Assembly (NCBI RefSeq): GCF_014651915.1
Contig: NZ_BMXU01000001.1
Location: 372,001-436,000, forward strand
Direction of reading: 5' to 3'
DNA length: 64,000 nt
Origin: Parvularcula lutaonensis
GTDB taxonomy: Bacteria > Pseudomonadota > Alphaproteobacteria > Caulobacterales > Parvularculaceae
The notes below the pieces were generated by a model. The model saw only the letters and a list, made by a program, of their open reading frames with translations, was not told where the DNA came from and did no database searches. The position numbers and the translations under genes were made by a program. Positions 16,619 through 24,977 of the stretch are shown piece by piece. The first letter of the stretch is position 1; every line of letters begins with the position of its first letter.

Positions 16619-19096
16619 ATGGTCAACAAAACGAATCAAGCGGCGTTGTTCGCAGGTGCAGCGGCGTCAGCAATAGCGTGGGTCATGACATCGGCTCATG
16701 CGCAGACGGACGATGTCGAAGACGGTATCGAAGAGGACGACGTCATCACCGTCACAGCGCGGAGGAAAGACGAGACGATTCTCGAAGCGCCTGTCGCGGT
16801 GAGCGCGTTCGATCGTGACGCGATCGAAAACCTCCAGCTCCTCAACATTGACGACGTGGCCCGGTTTACCCCTGGTCTCTCATTCTCCAAGGCGTTTGGG
16901 CGGGCTACGGAACGTCCCGTGATCCGCGGACAGTCGAATGTTCTTGCAGGCGTCCAGTTTGGTGTTGAATCAGGTACGGCCTATTTCGTTGACGGCGTTT
17001 ATTACGCAGGCTCGATCCAGAACCTCGACCCCAATGAACTCGAGCGGGTCGAGGTCGTCAAAGGTCCGCAGTCGGCGCTCTATGGCCGGAATACCTATGC
17101 CGGTGCCATCAACTTCATCACCCGCGGCGGTACAGATGAGCCATCAGGCTCTTTCACCCTCCGTGCGGGAAGCAATGACACGATTGACGCAGCGGCGTCG
17201 TTTGCCGGGCCGATTCTTCCGACCTTGAACGGCCGTTTGACTGTCCGCTCCTACGAGTATGGCGGAGAGTTCCGGAACGAGGTCACGGGCGAGCTGGTCG
17301 GTCAGGAAGAGACCTTCAGCGTGGGTGCTGTTCTCGATTGGGAGCCCACGGAGAACTTCAACTCGCGGCTCCGCTATAACTACAACAGTGACAAGGACGG
17401 CCCGCTGCCGATTTTCCTGCAGGACGCTTCGGAAAACAATTGCGAGCCGGGCTACCGGTCGCTGTCGTCGATCTACTACGTGCCTGGCTACCAAGGCGTG
17501 CCGTTTCCGCGTCCGGCTTACACCAACCAGAACCAGTATTACTGTGGTGTGATCGAGCCCGGCCAGGTGGCATTGAACACCGGTCCGGATGCGGACGGTA
17601 TTCCGAACGTCATTCCGGGTGCATTAGAGGGGACGAGCTTCGTACCCATCTATGGGCTCGCTGATGGAACGGCGTTCGACGGCATCGATCGCAAGCAGAA
17701 GCTCATCAGCTGGATCAACGAACTGGAGCTTGGCGGCGGCTATAATCTCAAGTTCCTCGCAGGCTATCGTGATGAGGAGCTGAAGCAGGGCTATGATTCG
17801 GACCACTCGCCGGTCAATTGGTTCATTTTCGGTCCGCAAGCGGAGCCTTTCTTTGCCAACACCACGAGAGACGAGGTCGAAGACTACAGCCTTGAACTCA
17901 AGCTCTCATCGCCGACCGACCAAAGGTTGCGCTGGCTTCTCGGGCTCTATTACTATGAGCAGGAAATCAAGGACTTCGATATCACCTTCAGCGATATCGA
18001 AGGGAACGATCCGGCGAACTTTCAAGGCGATCGCGGGATCGAAAACCAGGCGATCTTTGCCTTTGTCGAGTACGACATCACCGACAACCTCTCGCTGACC
18101 GTCGAAGGGCGCTACGCGGAAGAAACGAAGACAGACAGCAATTCTCCGATCGGGGAAGCCGAGTTCGATGCCTTCACCCCACGGGTGACACTGGATTACG
18201 ACCTGCCCAATGGCGGCGTAGTGTACGCGCTGTATGCTGAGGGCGTGAAACCCGGTGGTCTCAATGGCGCCGAAGGGGCCGAGGTCGGCAATCCGGACTA
18301 TCGGCAGGAAGAGTCGAAGAACTACGAGATCGGTATCAAAACGCCTCTCATCGCTGGCCTGAACATGACCAGCGCCCTGTTCTTCACCGATGCAACGGAC
18401 GTCCAGCTGACAACCGCACTCGCGACGCCGTCGGGTGCCCTTAACTCGATTGCCACGAATCAGGGTTCTGGCGAGATATTCGGCTTCGAGATCGAAGTCG
18501 CCGGCAATCTCAACGAGTGGTTTTCGACGGCTGTCAACTACGCCTATGTCGACAGCGAATTCACCAAGGGCTGCGACCCCGATGAGTGGATCATCACCTC
18601 GGGTGGCGGTATCCTCAATGACCCGGCCAACCAAACGGGTACGGATTTCACGGCGGACTTCCCGGGTTCAGGACCTGCAAGCTGTTCCATCGAAGGGCGG
18701 CAGTTCCCTCTGACGTCGAAGCACCAGGCCTCGGGCTTCTTGCGGTACGATTCGCCCAACGTCGGGCCCATGGGTTCGAATTTCTTTGCATCACTCGATG
18801 TCACTTACGAGAGTTCGAAATTCGTGCAGGTTCATAACCGTGCCGAGACCGGGGATGCCACAATCCTCGGTGGGCGGATCGGTTTCGATCACGAGAACTG
18901 GACGCTCAGTGCTTATGGTCAGAACATCAATGACGAGGACTCGATCGTGATGGCGACCCGTTGGCTGCAGAACCCGTACTTCTTCGCCAATATCAACACA
19001 GCGCCTACGGGCGCGTCGACCTCGCCGCCACGCGCATTCTTTGGGACGCTGCGCCGTGGCCCGCAATATGGCGTCGAGCTGCGTTACCGGTTCTGA
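16619..19096 (+). CDS. TonB-dependent outer-membrane receptor (first)
   Basis: The 825-residue precursor has a signal peptide (AALFAGAAASAIAWVMTSAHA), a TonB-box region DDVITVTARRKDETILEA and a plug domain (APVAVSAFDRDAIENLQLLN, then RGQSNVLAGVQFGVESGTAY and ERVEVVKGPQSALYGRNTYA). A 22-strand barrel follows, ending in the outer-membrane signature YGVELRYRF. The type is the non-SusC sphingomonad/caulobacterial receptor. It pulls a substrate too large or scarce for porins across the outer membrane using TonB energy. Extracellular loops are rich in Asn, Gly and Cys (pairs at CEPGYR/YYCGV and GCDPDE/SCSIEG). It is monocistronic under site A. The substrate is presumably the island's growth compound. 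Confidence 0.93.
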   Translation: MVNKTNQAALFAGAAASAIAWVMTSAHAQTDDVEDGIEEDDVITVTARRKDETILEAPVAVSAFDRDAIENLQLLNIDDVARFTPGLSFSKAFGRATERPVIRGQSNVLAGVQFGVESGTAYFVDGVYYAGSIQNLDPNELERVEVVKGPQSALYGRNTYAGAINFITRGGTDEPSGSFTLRAGSNDTIDAAASFAGPILPTLNGRLTVRSYEYGGEFRNEVTGELVGQEETFSVGAVLDWEPTENFNSRLRYNYNSDKDGPLPIFLQDASENNCEPGYRSLSSIYYVPGYQGVPFPRPAYTNQNQYYCGVIEPGQVALNTGPDADGIPNVIPGALEGTSFVPIYGLADGTAFDGIDRKQKLISWINELELGGGYNLKFLAGYRDEELKQGYDSDHSPVNWFIFGPQAEPFFANTTRDEVEDYSLELKLSSPTDQRLRWLLGLYYYEQEIKDFDITFSDIEGNDPANFQGDRGIENQAIFAFVEYDITDNLSLTVEGRYAEETKTDSNSPIGEAEFDAFTPRVTLDYDLPNGGVVYALYAEGVKPGGLNGAEGAEVGNPDYRQEESKNYEIGIKTPLIAGLNMTSALFFTDATDVQLTTALATPSGALNSIATNQGSGEIFGFEIEVAGNLNEWFSTAVNYAYVDSEFTKGCDPDEWIITSGGGILNDPANQTGTDFTADFPGSGPASCSIEGRQFPLTSKHQASGFLRYDSPNVGPMGSNFFASLDVTYESSKFVQVHNRAETGDATILGGRIGFDHENWTLSAYGQNINDEDSIVMATRWLQNPYFFANINTAPTGASTSPPRAFFGTLRRGPQYGVELRYRF

Positions 19097-19127
19097 CGTC
19101 CCCCCTCAGCCCTCCCCCTCAGGGCTC

Positions 19128-19161
19128 GGGCACGCTTCTTCCTTCGGGGAGGGGCGTGCCC
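19128..19161 (+). terminator. hairpin after first TonB receptor
   Basis: GGGCACGC (19128-19135) pairs with GCGTGCCC (19154-19161) around an 18-nt loop, 32 nt after the stop codon. There is no T-run; it lies between the receptor and the MFS promoter. Confidence 0.4.
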
Positions 19162-19183
19162 TCTTGCCATCGCCGCGGAAGTG

Positions 19184-19199
19184 AATTGATATACCAAAA
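19184..19199 (+). promoter_or_regulatory. site A operator 5, upstream of MFS transporter
   Basis: AATTGATATACCAAAA, 49 nt before the MFS ATG. The core GATATACC is intact; the right flank is AAAA rather than ATTT. Confidence 0.65.
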
Positions 19200-19248
19200 A
19201 AGCTAGCGGCCCCGTACCGGCGGGCCGGGTCCTACCGGGAGGTCGCCT

Positions 19249-20754
19249 ATGGCACGAGAGACGGAGTTTGGACGCGGTTGGCCGGTTCTCGCCGCAGCCG
19301 CGGTTGGGGTCGGGCTGGGTCTTTCGCCTCTGCCTTTTTACACGATCGGTGTTTTCATCCCGCCCCTGCTCGGAGAGTTCGGGCCGCTAGGATGGGCACC
19401 CGGTGATATCCTGAACGCCTTGGCGATCTACACGTTCGGTGCCTTTGCCGCTTCGCCCATTATCGGCATCCTGACCGAGAAGTTCGGTGCAAGGACGGTG
19501 GCGCTAACGTCGATCGTGACGTTCAGCCTGGCCATGATGGCCCTCAGCCTCAATACAGGCTCGAAGTCTCTCTACATCCTTTTATGGGTGGTGCTGGCGT
19601 TTGCTGGAGCGGGGACTCTGCCTATCACCTTTACCCGCCCCGTGGCGAACTGGTTCAAGGCGAACCGCGGCATCGCGCTCGGCATCGCCTTGATAGCCAC
19701 GGGTGTCTTCGGTGCGCTCGCGAAATTCTTCGCCCAGTATGTCGTAAGCAACGAGGAACTTCATTTTTTCGGCGGCTCAGGCTGGCGCTCAGCCTACGTC
19801 CTTCTCGGCCTGTTACCGCTGGTGATCGCGCTGCCGGTCTGTTGGCTCGGGCTGCGGGATATCAATGATACACCTGCGCGGGATGCTGCGATCACCAGGT
19901 TCAAGCTGCCCATCCTGAGTATTTCGCTGGCTGGGACATTGGCGCTGATCTTCATCGTGCTGCGCCAGGTGATCCCATTGGCCGAGGCGAATGGGCTGCG
20001 GCTGGAATACCTGATGGCTTACGGGTTCTGTGCCCTGGCGCTCCTACCCGTCGGCATGATGCTGCTGCTCGACATCAGGAAAGCTCCGCCGGAGGTGGAT
20101 GAGAGCGGGCCAGTGGTCCTCGAGGGGCTGACGCTGCCGCAGGCGCTGAAGACCTGGCGTTTCTGGCTGCTGGCTTTCTGCTTCGTTCCGATTTCCTACG
20201 CGGTCGGCGCCGTGATCCCGAACATCGAACGTATCCTCACGGCAAGCCGGTTCGGCATGGACGAGGCGGTCGGTCTTGCCACCCTGACGGGCCTGGCGGT
20301 GTTCGCGGGACGGATGATCGGCGGGTTCCTCATCGACAGGTTCTGGGCGCCGGGGGTGGCATTCATGTTCCTTGCGTCACCCGCGTTGGCGCTATGGCTT
20401 CTGTCCCAGCCGGGCCTTGACGCGGGAAGCGCGACGATCGCTATTCTGATGATCGGGTTCGGTGCTGGCGTGGAATACGATTTCATGGCCTACATCGTCT
20501 CCAAGTATTTCGGGATGAAGGCCTACTCGGCGATCTATGGTGCCTTGTACGGGTTTTTCGCGCTGGGCGCGGGGCTTGGCCCAACGATCATGACGGATAT
20601 CGCCGATGGCCGCGGGATCCATTTCTTTGGCATCGACACCGGAATCCTGCCGGGTCACGACTGGGAATTCACGCTGACCACGGCGGCAATCGTCCTGTTC
20701 TGTTCGACGCTACCGCTGCTGGCGCTCGGCAAGTACCGCTATACCGTGGACTGA
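19249..20754 (+). CDS. MFS transporter (monocarboxylate/OFA-like)
   Basis: The 501-residue inner-membrane protein has 12 hydrophobic segments. It begins AAAAVGVGLGLSPLPFYTIG, with the loop 2-3 motif GILTEKFGARTVAL and a second-half counterpart GRMIGGFLIDRFWAPG. The pattern is that of the oxalate/formate and monocarboxylate antiporter clade, which often moves aromatic or organic acids. The gene has its own site A promoter and ends exactly against the convergent hydrolase gene (stop at 20754, next stop from 20755). It is likely the inner-membrane importer matching the upstream TonB receptor. Confidence 0.85.
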   Translation: MARETEFGRGWPVLAAAAVGVGLGLSPLPFYTIGVFIPPLLGEFGPLGWAPGDILNALAIYTFGAFAASPIIGILTEKFGARTVALTSIVTFSLAMMALSLNTGSKSLYILLWVVLAFAGAGTLPITFTRPVANWFKANRGIALGIALIATGVFGALAKFFAQYVVSNEELHFFGGSGWRSAYVLLGLLPLVIALPVCWLGLRDINDTPARDAAITRFKLPILSISLAGTLALIFIVLRQVIPLAEANGLRLEYLMAYGFCALALLPVGMMLLLDIRKAPPEVDESGPVVLEGLTLPQALKTWRFWLLAFCFVPISYAVGAVIPNIERILTASRFGMDEAVGLATLTGLAVFAGRMIGGFLIDRFWAPGVAFMFLASPALALWLLSQPGLDAGSATIAILMIGFGAGVEYDFMAYIVSKYFGMKAYSAIYGALYGFFALGAGLGPTIMTDIADGRGIHFFGIDTGILPGHDWEFTLTTAAIVLFCSTLPLLALGKYRYTVD

Positions 20755-21561
20755 TCAGGCAGCATCGAGTTTGGGCAGGAGGAGGTCGGCGACTTCCTTC
20801 GCATGGACGTCGAGGAAGCCGTAGGTCCAGTCCGGCAGCTCGATGATCTCGCCATTCGTCATCATTTCCCTGGCCCGTCTCGTGCAGACCTGCAGGTCGT
20901 CCGCGGGATTGAGGATGATCTTGCGATGAGGGAGCTGCTCGAGGCCCTCCGTGAACGGCGCGTTGTAGGCGAAGGCTGCTGTGTGGCCCCATTCATAGGC
21001 CTCTCCGGCCATCTGGGTCTGGAGAAAGCTACGGTCCATGTGCTCAAGCGACCAGGCCGGACCTGCCGAGGCGACGATACGGCGCCAGTTTTCCTTGATC
21101 CTCGTGCCCTCTCTGTCCAGCGGAATTGGCGTGAAGAAATCAGCGAACTGCGCGCGTTCCTCCTCGGTGAGGATTGCCGCGGACACCATCGCGATGCCGC
21201 GCACACGGGCGGGCTGTTGCTTCGCCATTTCGATGGCCACCTTCGAGCCAGTGTGGTTGCCGAAGACGTCGATCCGATCGAGCGCCATTGCGTCAGCGAC
21301 CTTCCACATGCTCTCGGCGTAGAGTTCGACCGAAGCTTGTTCCTCCGAAGGCGGAGCGTCGGACATGCCATAGCCGGGATAGTCGCCAGCGACGGTCAAC
21401 CGATCGCGGGAGGCTTCGAGCAGAAAAGTCTCGAACTCGAGAGAGTTTTTGGGACTCTGGTGGAGGCAGAAGAGGGGGAGTCGGTCCGTTTTCTCTCCGG
21501 CGAAGCGGTAGTGGATCTGACCGTACCTACCGTCAGTGTAGGCCTTCCGGGAGCGGGGCAT
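20755..21561 (-). CDS. alpha/beta-hydrolase fold protein with atypical nucleophile elbow
   Basis: The 268-residue protein shows the alpha/beta-hydrolase plan: oxyanion strand FCLHQSPKNSLEFE, GDYPGYGMSD, the elbow VFGNHTGSKVAIEMA and a late Asp/His region (NPADDLQVC; LDVHAKEVA). At the elbow, the small-x-nucleophile-x-small motif reads G-N-H-T-G, so His, not Ser, Cys or Asp, occupies the nucleophile position, with Thr next. This points to a non-esterase chemistry or to Thr acting (inference). ATG at 21561 overlaps the upstream stop by 1 nt (TGATG), after CCGGAG. It is the last gene of the VOC-reductase-hydrolase operon. Confidence 0.75.
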   Translation of the reverse strand: MPRSRKAYTDGRYGQIHYRFAGEKTDRLPLFCLHQSPKNSLEFETFLLEASRDRLTVAGDYPGYGMSDAPPSEEQASVELYAESMWKVADAMALDRIDVFGNHTGSKVAIEMAKQQPARVRGIAMVSAAILTEEERAQFADFFTPIPLDREGTRIKENWRRIVASAGPAWSLEHMDRSFLQTQMAGEAYEWGHTAAFAYNAPFTEGLEQLPHRKIILNPADDLQVCTRRAREMMTNGEIIELPDWTYGFLDVHAKEVADLLLPKLDAA

Positions 21562-22574
21562 CACAGTTTCTCCGGTGCGATCTGGACGAGGGCCTTGCCT
21601 TGGTTCTCGCCGTTCATCAGCCTTTCGAAGTGGGAGGGAAGAGCGTCGAGCCCATTCGCGCGGTCCTCCTGAAAACGGAGCCTGCCCTCACGGATCCAGG
21701 CGGACGCCTCGGCGATGAATTCGTCCCAGCGCGGATAGAAGTCATAGACGACGAGGCCCATCAGCTTCGCGCGCTTTCCGATGATCATGCCGGCATTGAT
21801 CGGGTGCTGGCTCTGCTCCTCGCTGTGATAGGCGTCAACAAGGCCGCAGAGAATGCCGCGGGCATAGGGCCGGGCGTGCGACAGAGCGATCATGGCCATG
21901 TCTGCACTGACGTTTTCGAAGAAAGCGGTCAAACCGCCGGGCAGGGCTTCAGCGAGTGCGTCCCGCCAGTCCGCATCCTTGTAATCGACGCAGGTATCGA
22001 AGCCGTAGGTTTCTTTCACGATGCCGCATTTCTCAGGCCCCCCGGCAATTCCGACGACGCTGGAAGCACCCTTGATACGGGCAATCTGGCCAGCCGTGCC
22101 GCCAACGGGACCAGCCGCAGCATCGACGAGGAAAACGTCCCCTTTGCCGACCTCTGCCAGCTGCGTGACGCCCGCCCAGGCCGTCAGTCCAGGCATACCG
22201 AGAACACCGAGATAGGCGGAGAGCGGAGCATCCTCTGGCGAAACCTTCCGAATGTCTTCAGCATTCAGAGCAATGGTCTCGGCCCAGGCGCCATCCATCG
22301 AATAGATATAATCTCCTGCTGCGACCTTTTCGGTGTCGCTCTTGATGACCTGCGCGACCACAGCGGCGTTGACCGGATCTTTCATGGGGACGGGAGGCGT
22401 ATGCCCCATGTGCCTGCCCCGAAGGGCTGAACCAATGTAGGGGTCGAGAGAGACATGGATCACACGGGCGAGGACACCGCCGGGTGGGCAAGACGGAGCC
22501 TCTGCTTCGATCACAGCGAAATCGTTTGCCTGCGGCTTATGATCGATGGCGTGGCGGGGCGTGACAAGCTTCAT
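21561..22574 (-). CDS. NADP-dependent MDR-family reductase (CurA/PTGR-like)
   Basis: The 337-residue medium-chain dehydrogenase/reductase lacks the zinc ligands of alcohol dehydrogenases. The Rossmann motif is VDAAAGPVGGTAGQIARIKG (about 146-165), and the NADP-side YGFDTCVDYKDADWRDALAE and FFENVSADMAM segments are typical of leukotriene/prostaglandin and curcumin reductases. Those enzymes reduce the C=C bond of alpha,beta-unsaturated ketones or enones with NADPH. It overlaps the VOC gene by 4 nt (ATGA) and the hydrolase by 1 nt. Role here: probably saturates a conjugated double bond, such as a methine bridge or vinyl-type bond in the island substrate (inference). Confidence 0.85.
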   Translation of the reverse strand: MKLVTPRHAIDHKPQANDFAVIEAEAPSCPPGGVLARVIHVSLDPYIGSALRGRHMGHTPPVPMKDPVNAAVVAQVIKSDTEKVAAGDYIYSMDGAWAETIALNAEDIRKVSPEDAPLSAYLGVLGMPGLTAWAGVTQLAEVGKGDVFLVDAAAGPVGGTAGQIARIKGASSVVGIAGGPEKCGIVKETYGFDTCVDYKDADWRDALAEALPGGLTAFFENVSADMAMIALSHARPYARGILCGLVDAYHSEEQSQHPINAGMIIGKRAKLMGLVVYDFYPRWDEFIAEASAWIREGRLRFQEDRANGLDALPSHFERLMNGENQGKALVQIAPEKL

Positions 22575-23458
22575 GCGTCGCCTGCCACGATTTCGACGAG
22601 CGTGCCATCAGGGCCTTTCATCGTGCCTGCGAGGCTATCCTTGTAGATCGGGCCGGGACGCACGGTCGGTTCGGTGATCCACGGCCCTTCGAGGCTACGG
22701 AAATCAGGGTTCCACATCGTGCCGATGGCGCAGCCTGGGACGAGCATCCCGTCATGGCGCGGGCGCTGTGTCGCCGCCGGCGGATACTGGTCGAGCTCGA
22801 GGAAGACGTCCCGCTCATGGACCATCGTTGCGATCCGATGAAGCTCCGCCTCGTCGGTTCCGTAAGCCTTGGCCAGCATTGTGTAGACGATCTCCATGTC
22901 GCGACCGAAGCTGACGCCCGCATGCTTGGCCATCCAGTCGAGACCTTCATCGAGGTCGCTGCATCCCATCACGAGGATGAAGAGCTTGTCGATGAGCGTC
23001 GACGCACGCGGAAGATCGAAGGCGGGAAGGTCATCCTTGATCTGGGTCAGGTAGACGATCTCCTCGTCGGGGCCCTTCACCTGCATCGGATGAATTGCAG
23101 GCAGGCCTTCTATCTCTCGGGGCGGGCCGATGATCTCAAAGGGGCTGTCGAGCATCCGCTCATTCGCGGCGAGGACGTCCTGCACGCAGATCTCGATCGC
23201 GTTCCAGCCATGAGTGACAAGCGCCTTGAAACCCTCGACGGGTGGCTGCTCGATGAAGCGGAGATAGATCTCTGCGCCGGAGCTCGGCTGCATGATGGCA
23301 TAGTCGAGACCTGCGCTTTTGGGCGCGTCCCAGCTCTTGGCGAGGTCATCTGGCACCTGGCCGCGCTCGACGACCGAATAATCGAAATACTTGGCGTAGA
23401 GGCCTGTCGAGCGTTCGAGATCGCTCACGGTAAGGGTCGCGGCGCGCAGAAGTTTCAT
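22571..23458 (-). CDS. cytoplasmic VOC-superfamily protein (two-domain)
   Basis: The 295-residue protein starts MKLLRAATLTVSDLERSTGL, then YAKYFDYSVVERGQVPD, the opening beta-alpha-beta unit of a glyoxalase/extradiol-dioxygenase (VOC) module. A second module begins around SGADIYLRF-like and TLIDKLFILVMGCSDLDEGL segments, so two paired modules form one metal site. Late residues include EDVFLELDQYP-like acidic positions able to bind a divalent metal. Start ATG at 23458 follows GAAAGAG; the longer open frame to 23506 would cross site A. It is first in the minus-strand operon VOC - MDR reductase - hydrolase. An oxygenase, lyase or isomerase activity cannot be told apart by eye. Confidence 0.7.
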   Translation of the reverse strand: MKLLRAATLTVSDLERSTGLYAKYFDYSVVERGQVPDDLAKSWDAPKSAGLDYAIMQPSSGAEIYLRFIEQPPVEGFKALVTHGWNAIEICVQDVLAANERMLDSPFEIIGPPREIEGLPAIHPMQVKGPDEEIVYLTQIKDDLPAFDLPRASTLIDKLFILVMGCSDLDEGLDWMAKHAGVSFGRDMEIVYTMLAKAYGTDEAELHRIATMVHERDVFLELDQYPPAATQRPRHDGMLVPGCAIGTMWNPDFRSLEGPWITEPTVRPGPIYKDSLAGTMKGPDGTLVEIVAGDA

Positions 23459-23492
23459 GCTGGCTCTTTCAACGGCTCTTGGGTTCTCCGAT

Positions 23493-23508
23493 AAAAGGTA
23501 TACCATTT
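23493..23508. promoter_or_regulatory. site A operator 6, divergent VOC / DUF1330 promoter
   Basis: AAAAGGTATACCATTT, one of the best matches: the inner 12 bases are a near-perfect palindrome around GGTATACC. It lies 34 nt from the VOC ATG and 28 nt from the DUF1330 ATG. Confidence 0.85.
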
Positions 23509-23536
23509 AATCCGAGAAGCGAACAGGAACGATGCC

Positions 23537-23833
23537 ATGGCCGCCTATATGATCGTCTTTGCCGCAGTGCATGACCGTGAGAGGTTCTTTCGAAATTATG
23601 CCAAGCCGACGGCCGAGCTGATCGAAAACTACGGCGGCGAGTATGTGCTGCGGGCACCTGGTGTCGAAAGCCTGGAAGGTGGACTGTTCGACGGCGCGAG
23701 CGCCGTCATTTCGAGATGGCCGGACAAGGCGGCGATCATGAAATTCTGGAATTCACCAGAGTACGAAGCATTGAAGTCGGCGCGGCAGCCGCTTTGCGAT
23801 GCGCATGTGATGGTGGTGGAGGAGCCCGCATGA
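23537..23833 (+). CDS. DUF1330 family small protein (cytoplasmic copy)
   Basis: The 98-residue protein has the DUF1330 pattern: a first strand MAAYMIVFAAVHDRERFF, a central GGEYVLRAPGVESLEGG and the signature SRWPDKAAIMKFWNSPEYEA, then LKSARQ. The family adopts the dimeric alpha/beta-barrel (ferredoxin-like) fold shared with small cofactor-free and heme-binding oxygenases, isomerases and YCII proteins. Function is unknown. A signal-peptide-bearing paralogue is at 51256-51639. It overlaps the next gene by 4 nt (ATGA). The operon is site A-controlled. Confidence 0.85.
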   Translation: MAAYMIVFAAVHDRERFFRNYAKPTAELIENYGGEYVLRAPGVESLEGGLFDGASAVISRWPDKAAIMKFWNSPEYEALKSARQPLCDAHVMVVEEPA

Positions 23834-24612
23834 TCGGCCTACTGATCGCCATCATGGCGCCGCCGGCCCTGGAAGACAGGGCAACCATGCCTGCTGCCGT
23901 ACAGGCAGAGATCGAGCTTTCCGGTCGGGAGATCATTGAACGAGCGCAGGATGCCGCCGGCGGTGAGCTGTTCGTGCATCCTCGGACATTGAGACTCACG
24001 GGCTATAACATTATCCGCGATGAGGCCGGTGGGGAGACCCTATGGGACCGCTACGCCATGTGGCGGCAGTTCCCCGAGCAGAAAACCGATGCGCATACTG
24101 CAGATGGCAAAGTCAGGATCGAAGCGTGGTCGAATGGCTCCCTCGCGATGCTTCTGACCTTCGATGGCCATCGGACCTATAACGAAAAAGGTCTGGTGGC
24201 GGATCAGTCGGCGAACGCTATGTGGGGCGCGAACTTCGGTTTCGGAGCGATCCGGAATGCGCTCGATGAGGGATGGTCGCAGAAACGCAAAGCCGACCGT
24301 CTCATCGATGGCAATCCGACATTCATGGTAGCGCTGACCGACCCTTCCGGTGGCGAAACGCTCTTCGGGATCAGGCAGGCGGACAGCGCGATTGTCTATG
24401 TCGGCTTCGACACGCCTAAAGGTTGGCATGAAAGACGGTATTCGGAGTTTTTCTCCAAACCTGGAAGCGACTGGGTCCAGGCAGGGCGGGTTCGGCTATT
24501 CTATGACGGGGTGAAGTCCAATGAAGCGGTGTGGACGGATTACGAGGTCGGCACGCCGCTTCCGGACGCACTGTTCGTGGTGAAAGAACCTCCGGAAGAG
24601 CCGAGCTTTTAG
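23830..24612 (+). CDS. hypothetical protein of unknown family in island operon
   Basis: The 260-residue product begins MIGLLIAIMAPPALEDR, a short hydrophobic leader that may be a signal peptide. The rest is beta-rich with paired strands (FVHPRTLRLTGYNIIRD, DGKVRIEAWSNGSLAMLLTF, NPTFMVALTDPSGGETLFGI, SAIVYVGFDTPKGWHERRYS). This pattern resembles LolA/LppX-like half-barrels, but the match is weak and I make no assignment. The start is ATG at 23830 overlapping the DUF1330 stop; the frame is open further upstream only inside that gene. The 3' end overlaps the convergent gene by 4 nt. It is probably periplasmic. Confidence 0.6.
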   Translation: MIGLLIAIMAPPALEDRATMPAAVQAEIELSGREIIERAQDAAGGELFVHPRTLRLTGYNIIRDEAGGETLWDRYAMWRQFPEQKTDAHTADGKVRIEAWSNGSLAMLLTFDGHRTYNEKGLVADQSANAMWGANFGFGAIRNALDEGWSQKRKADRLIDGNPTFMVALTDPSGGETLFGIRQADSAIVYVGFDTPKGWHERRYSEFFSKPGSDWVQAGRVRLFYDGVKSNEAVWTDYEVGTPLPDALFVVKEPPEEPSF

Positions 24613-24977
24613 CCGCCTTCGGCGAACTCCTCGGCAACCTCTTCGCTCGAGGCCTCCTTGCCTTCGGTCAGAGCTTCACGGTCCTGTTGCAGGATGCGAA
24701 GACATCGGGCGATAAACTCCTGCTGCCAGAGGCCTCGTTCGTCGGCCTCTTGCTTGCTGGGTTCAAAGGCCTCGATGGCTTCGCGCGTGATGTTGCCGTC
24801 ACGTTCGAGAAGGCGTTCGATGGTATCGAGACGCTCTCGCATAACCGCGACCTCCTGCATCAGGACGAGAGTGATGTTCAGGACCCGCTCAGCGTCGGTG
24901 TTATCGAGAAACCATGGACGCTTGCCCTTGGCCTTGGCCCCCGCGAGGGCGAGAGGATCGAGCTTTTCTGCCATCAT
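24609..24977 (-). CDS. small coiled-coil-forming hypothetical protein
   Basis: The 122-residue protein has a basic N-terminal segment (KLDPLALAGAKAKGKRPWFL) and then a long amphipathic helix (TLVLMQEVAVMRERLDTIER, continuing to EAIEAFEPSKQEADERG), predicted to form a coiled coil. It ends in an acidic, Glu-rich tail. No known family is recognised. ATG at 24977 overlaps the methyltransferase stop by 4 nt (ATGA), so the two are translationally coupled and it may be a subunit or partner of that enzyme. Confidence 0.65.
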   Translation of the reverse strand: MMAEKLDPLALAGAKAKGKRPWFLDNTDAERVLNITLVLMQEVAVMRERLDTIERLLERDGNITREAIEAFEPSKQEADERGLWQQEFIARCLRILQQDREALTEGKEASSEEVAEEFAEGG

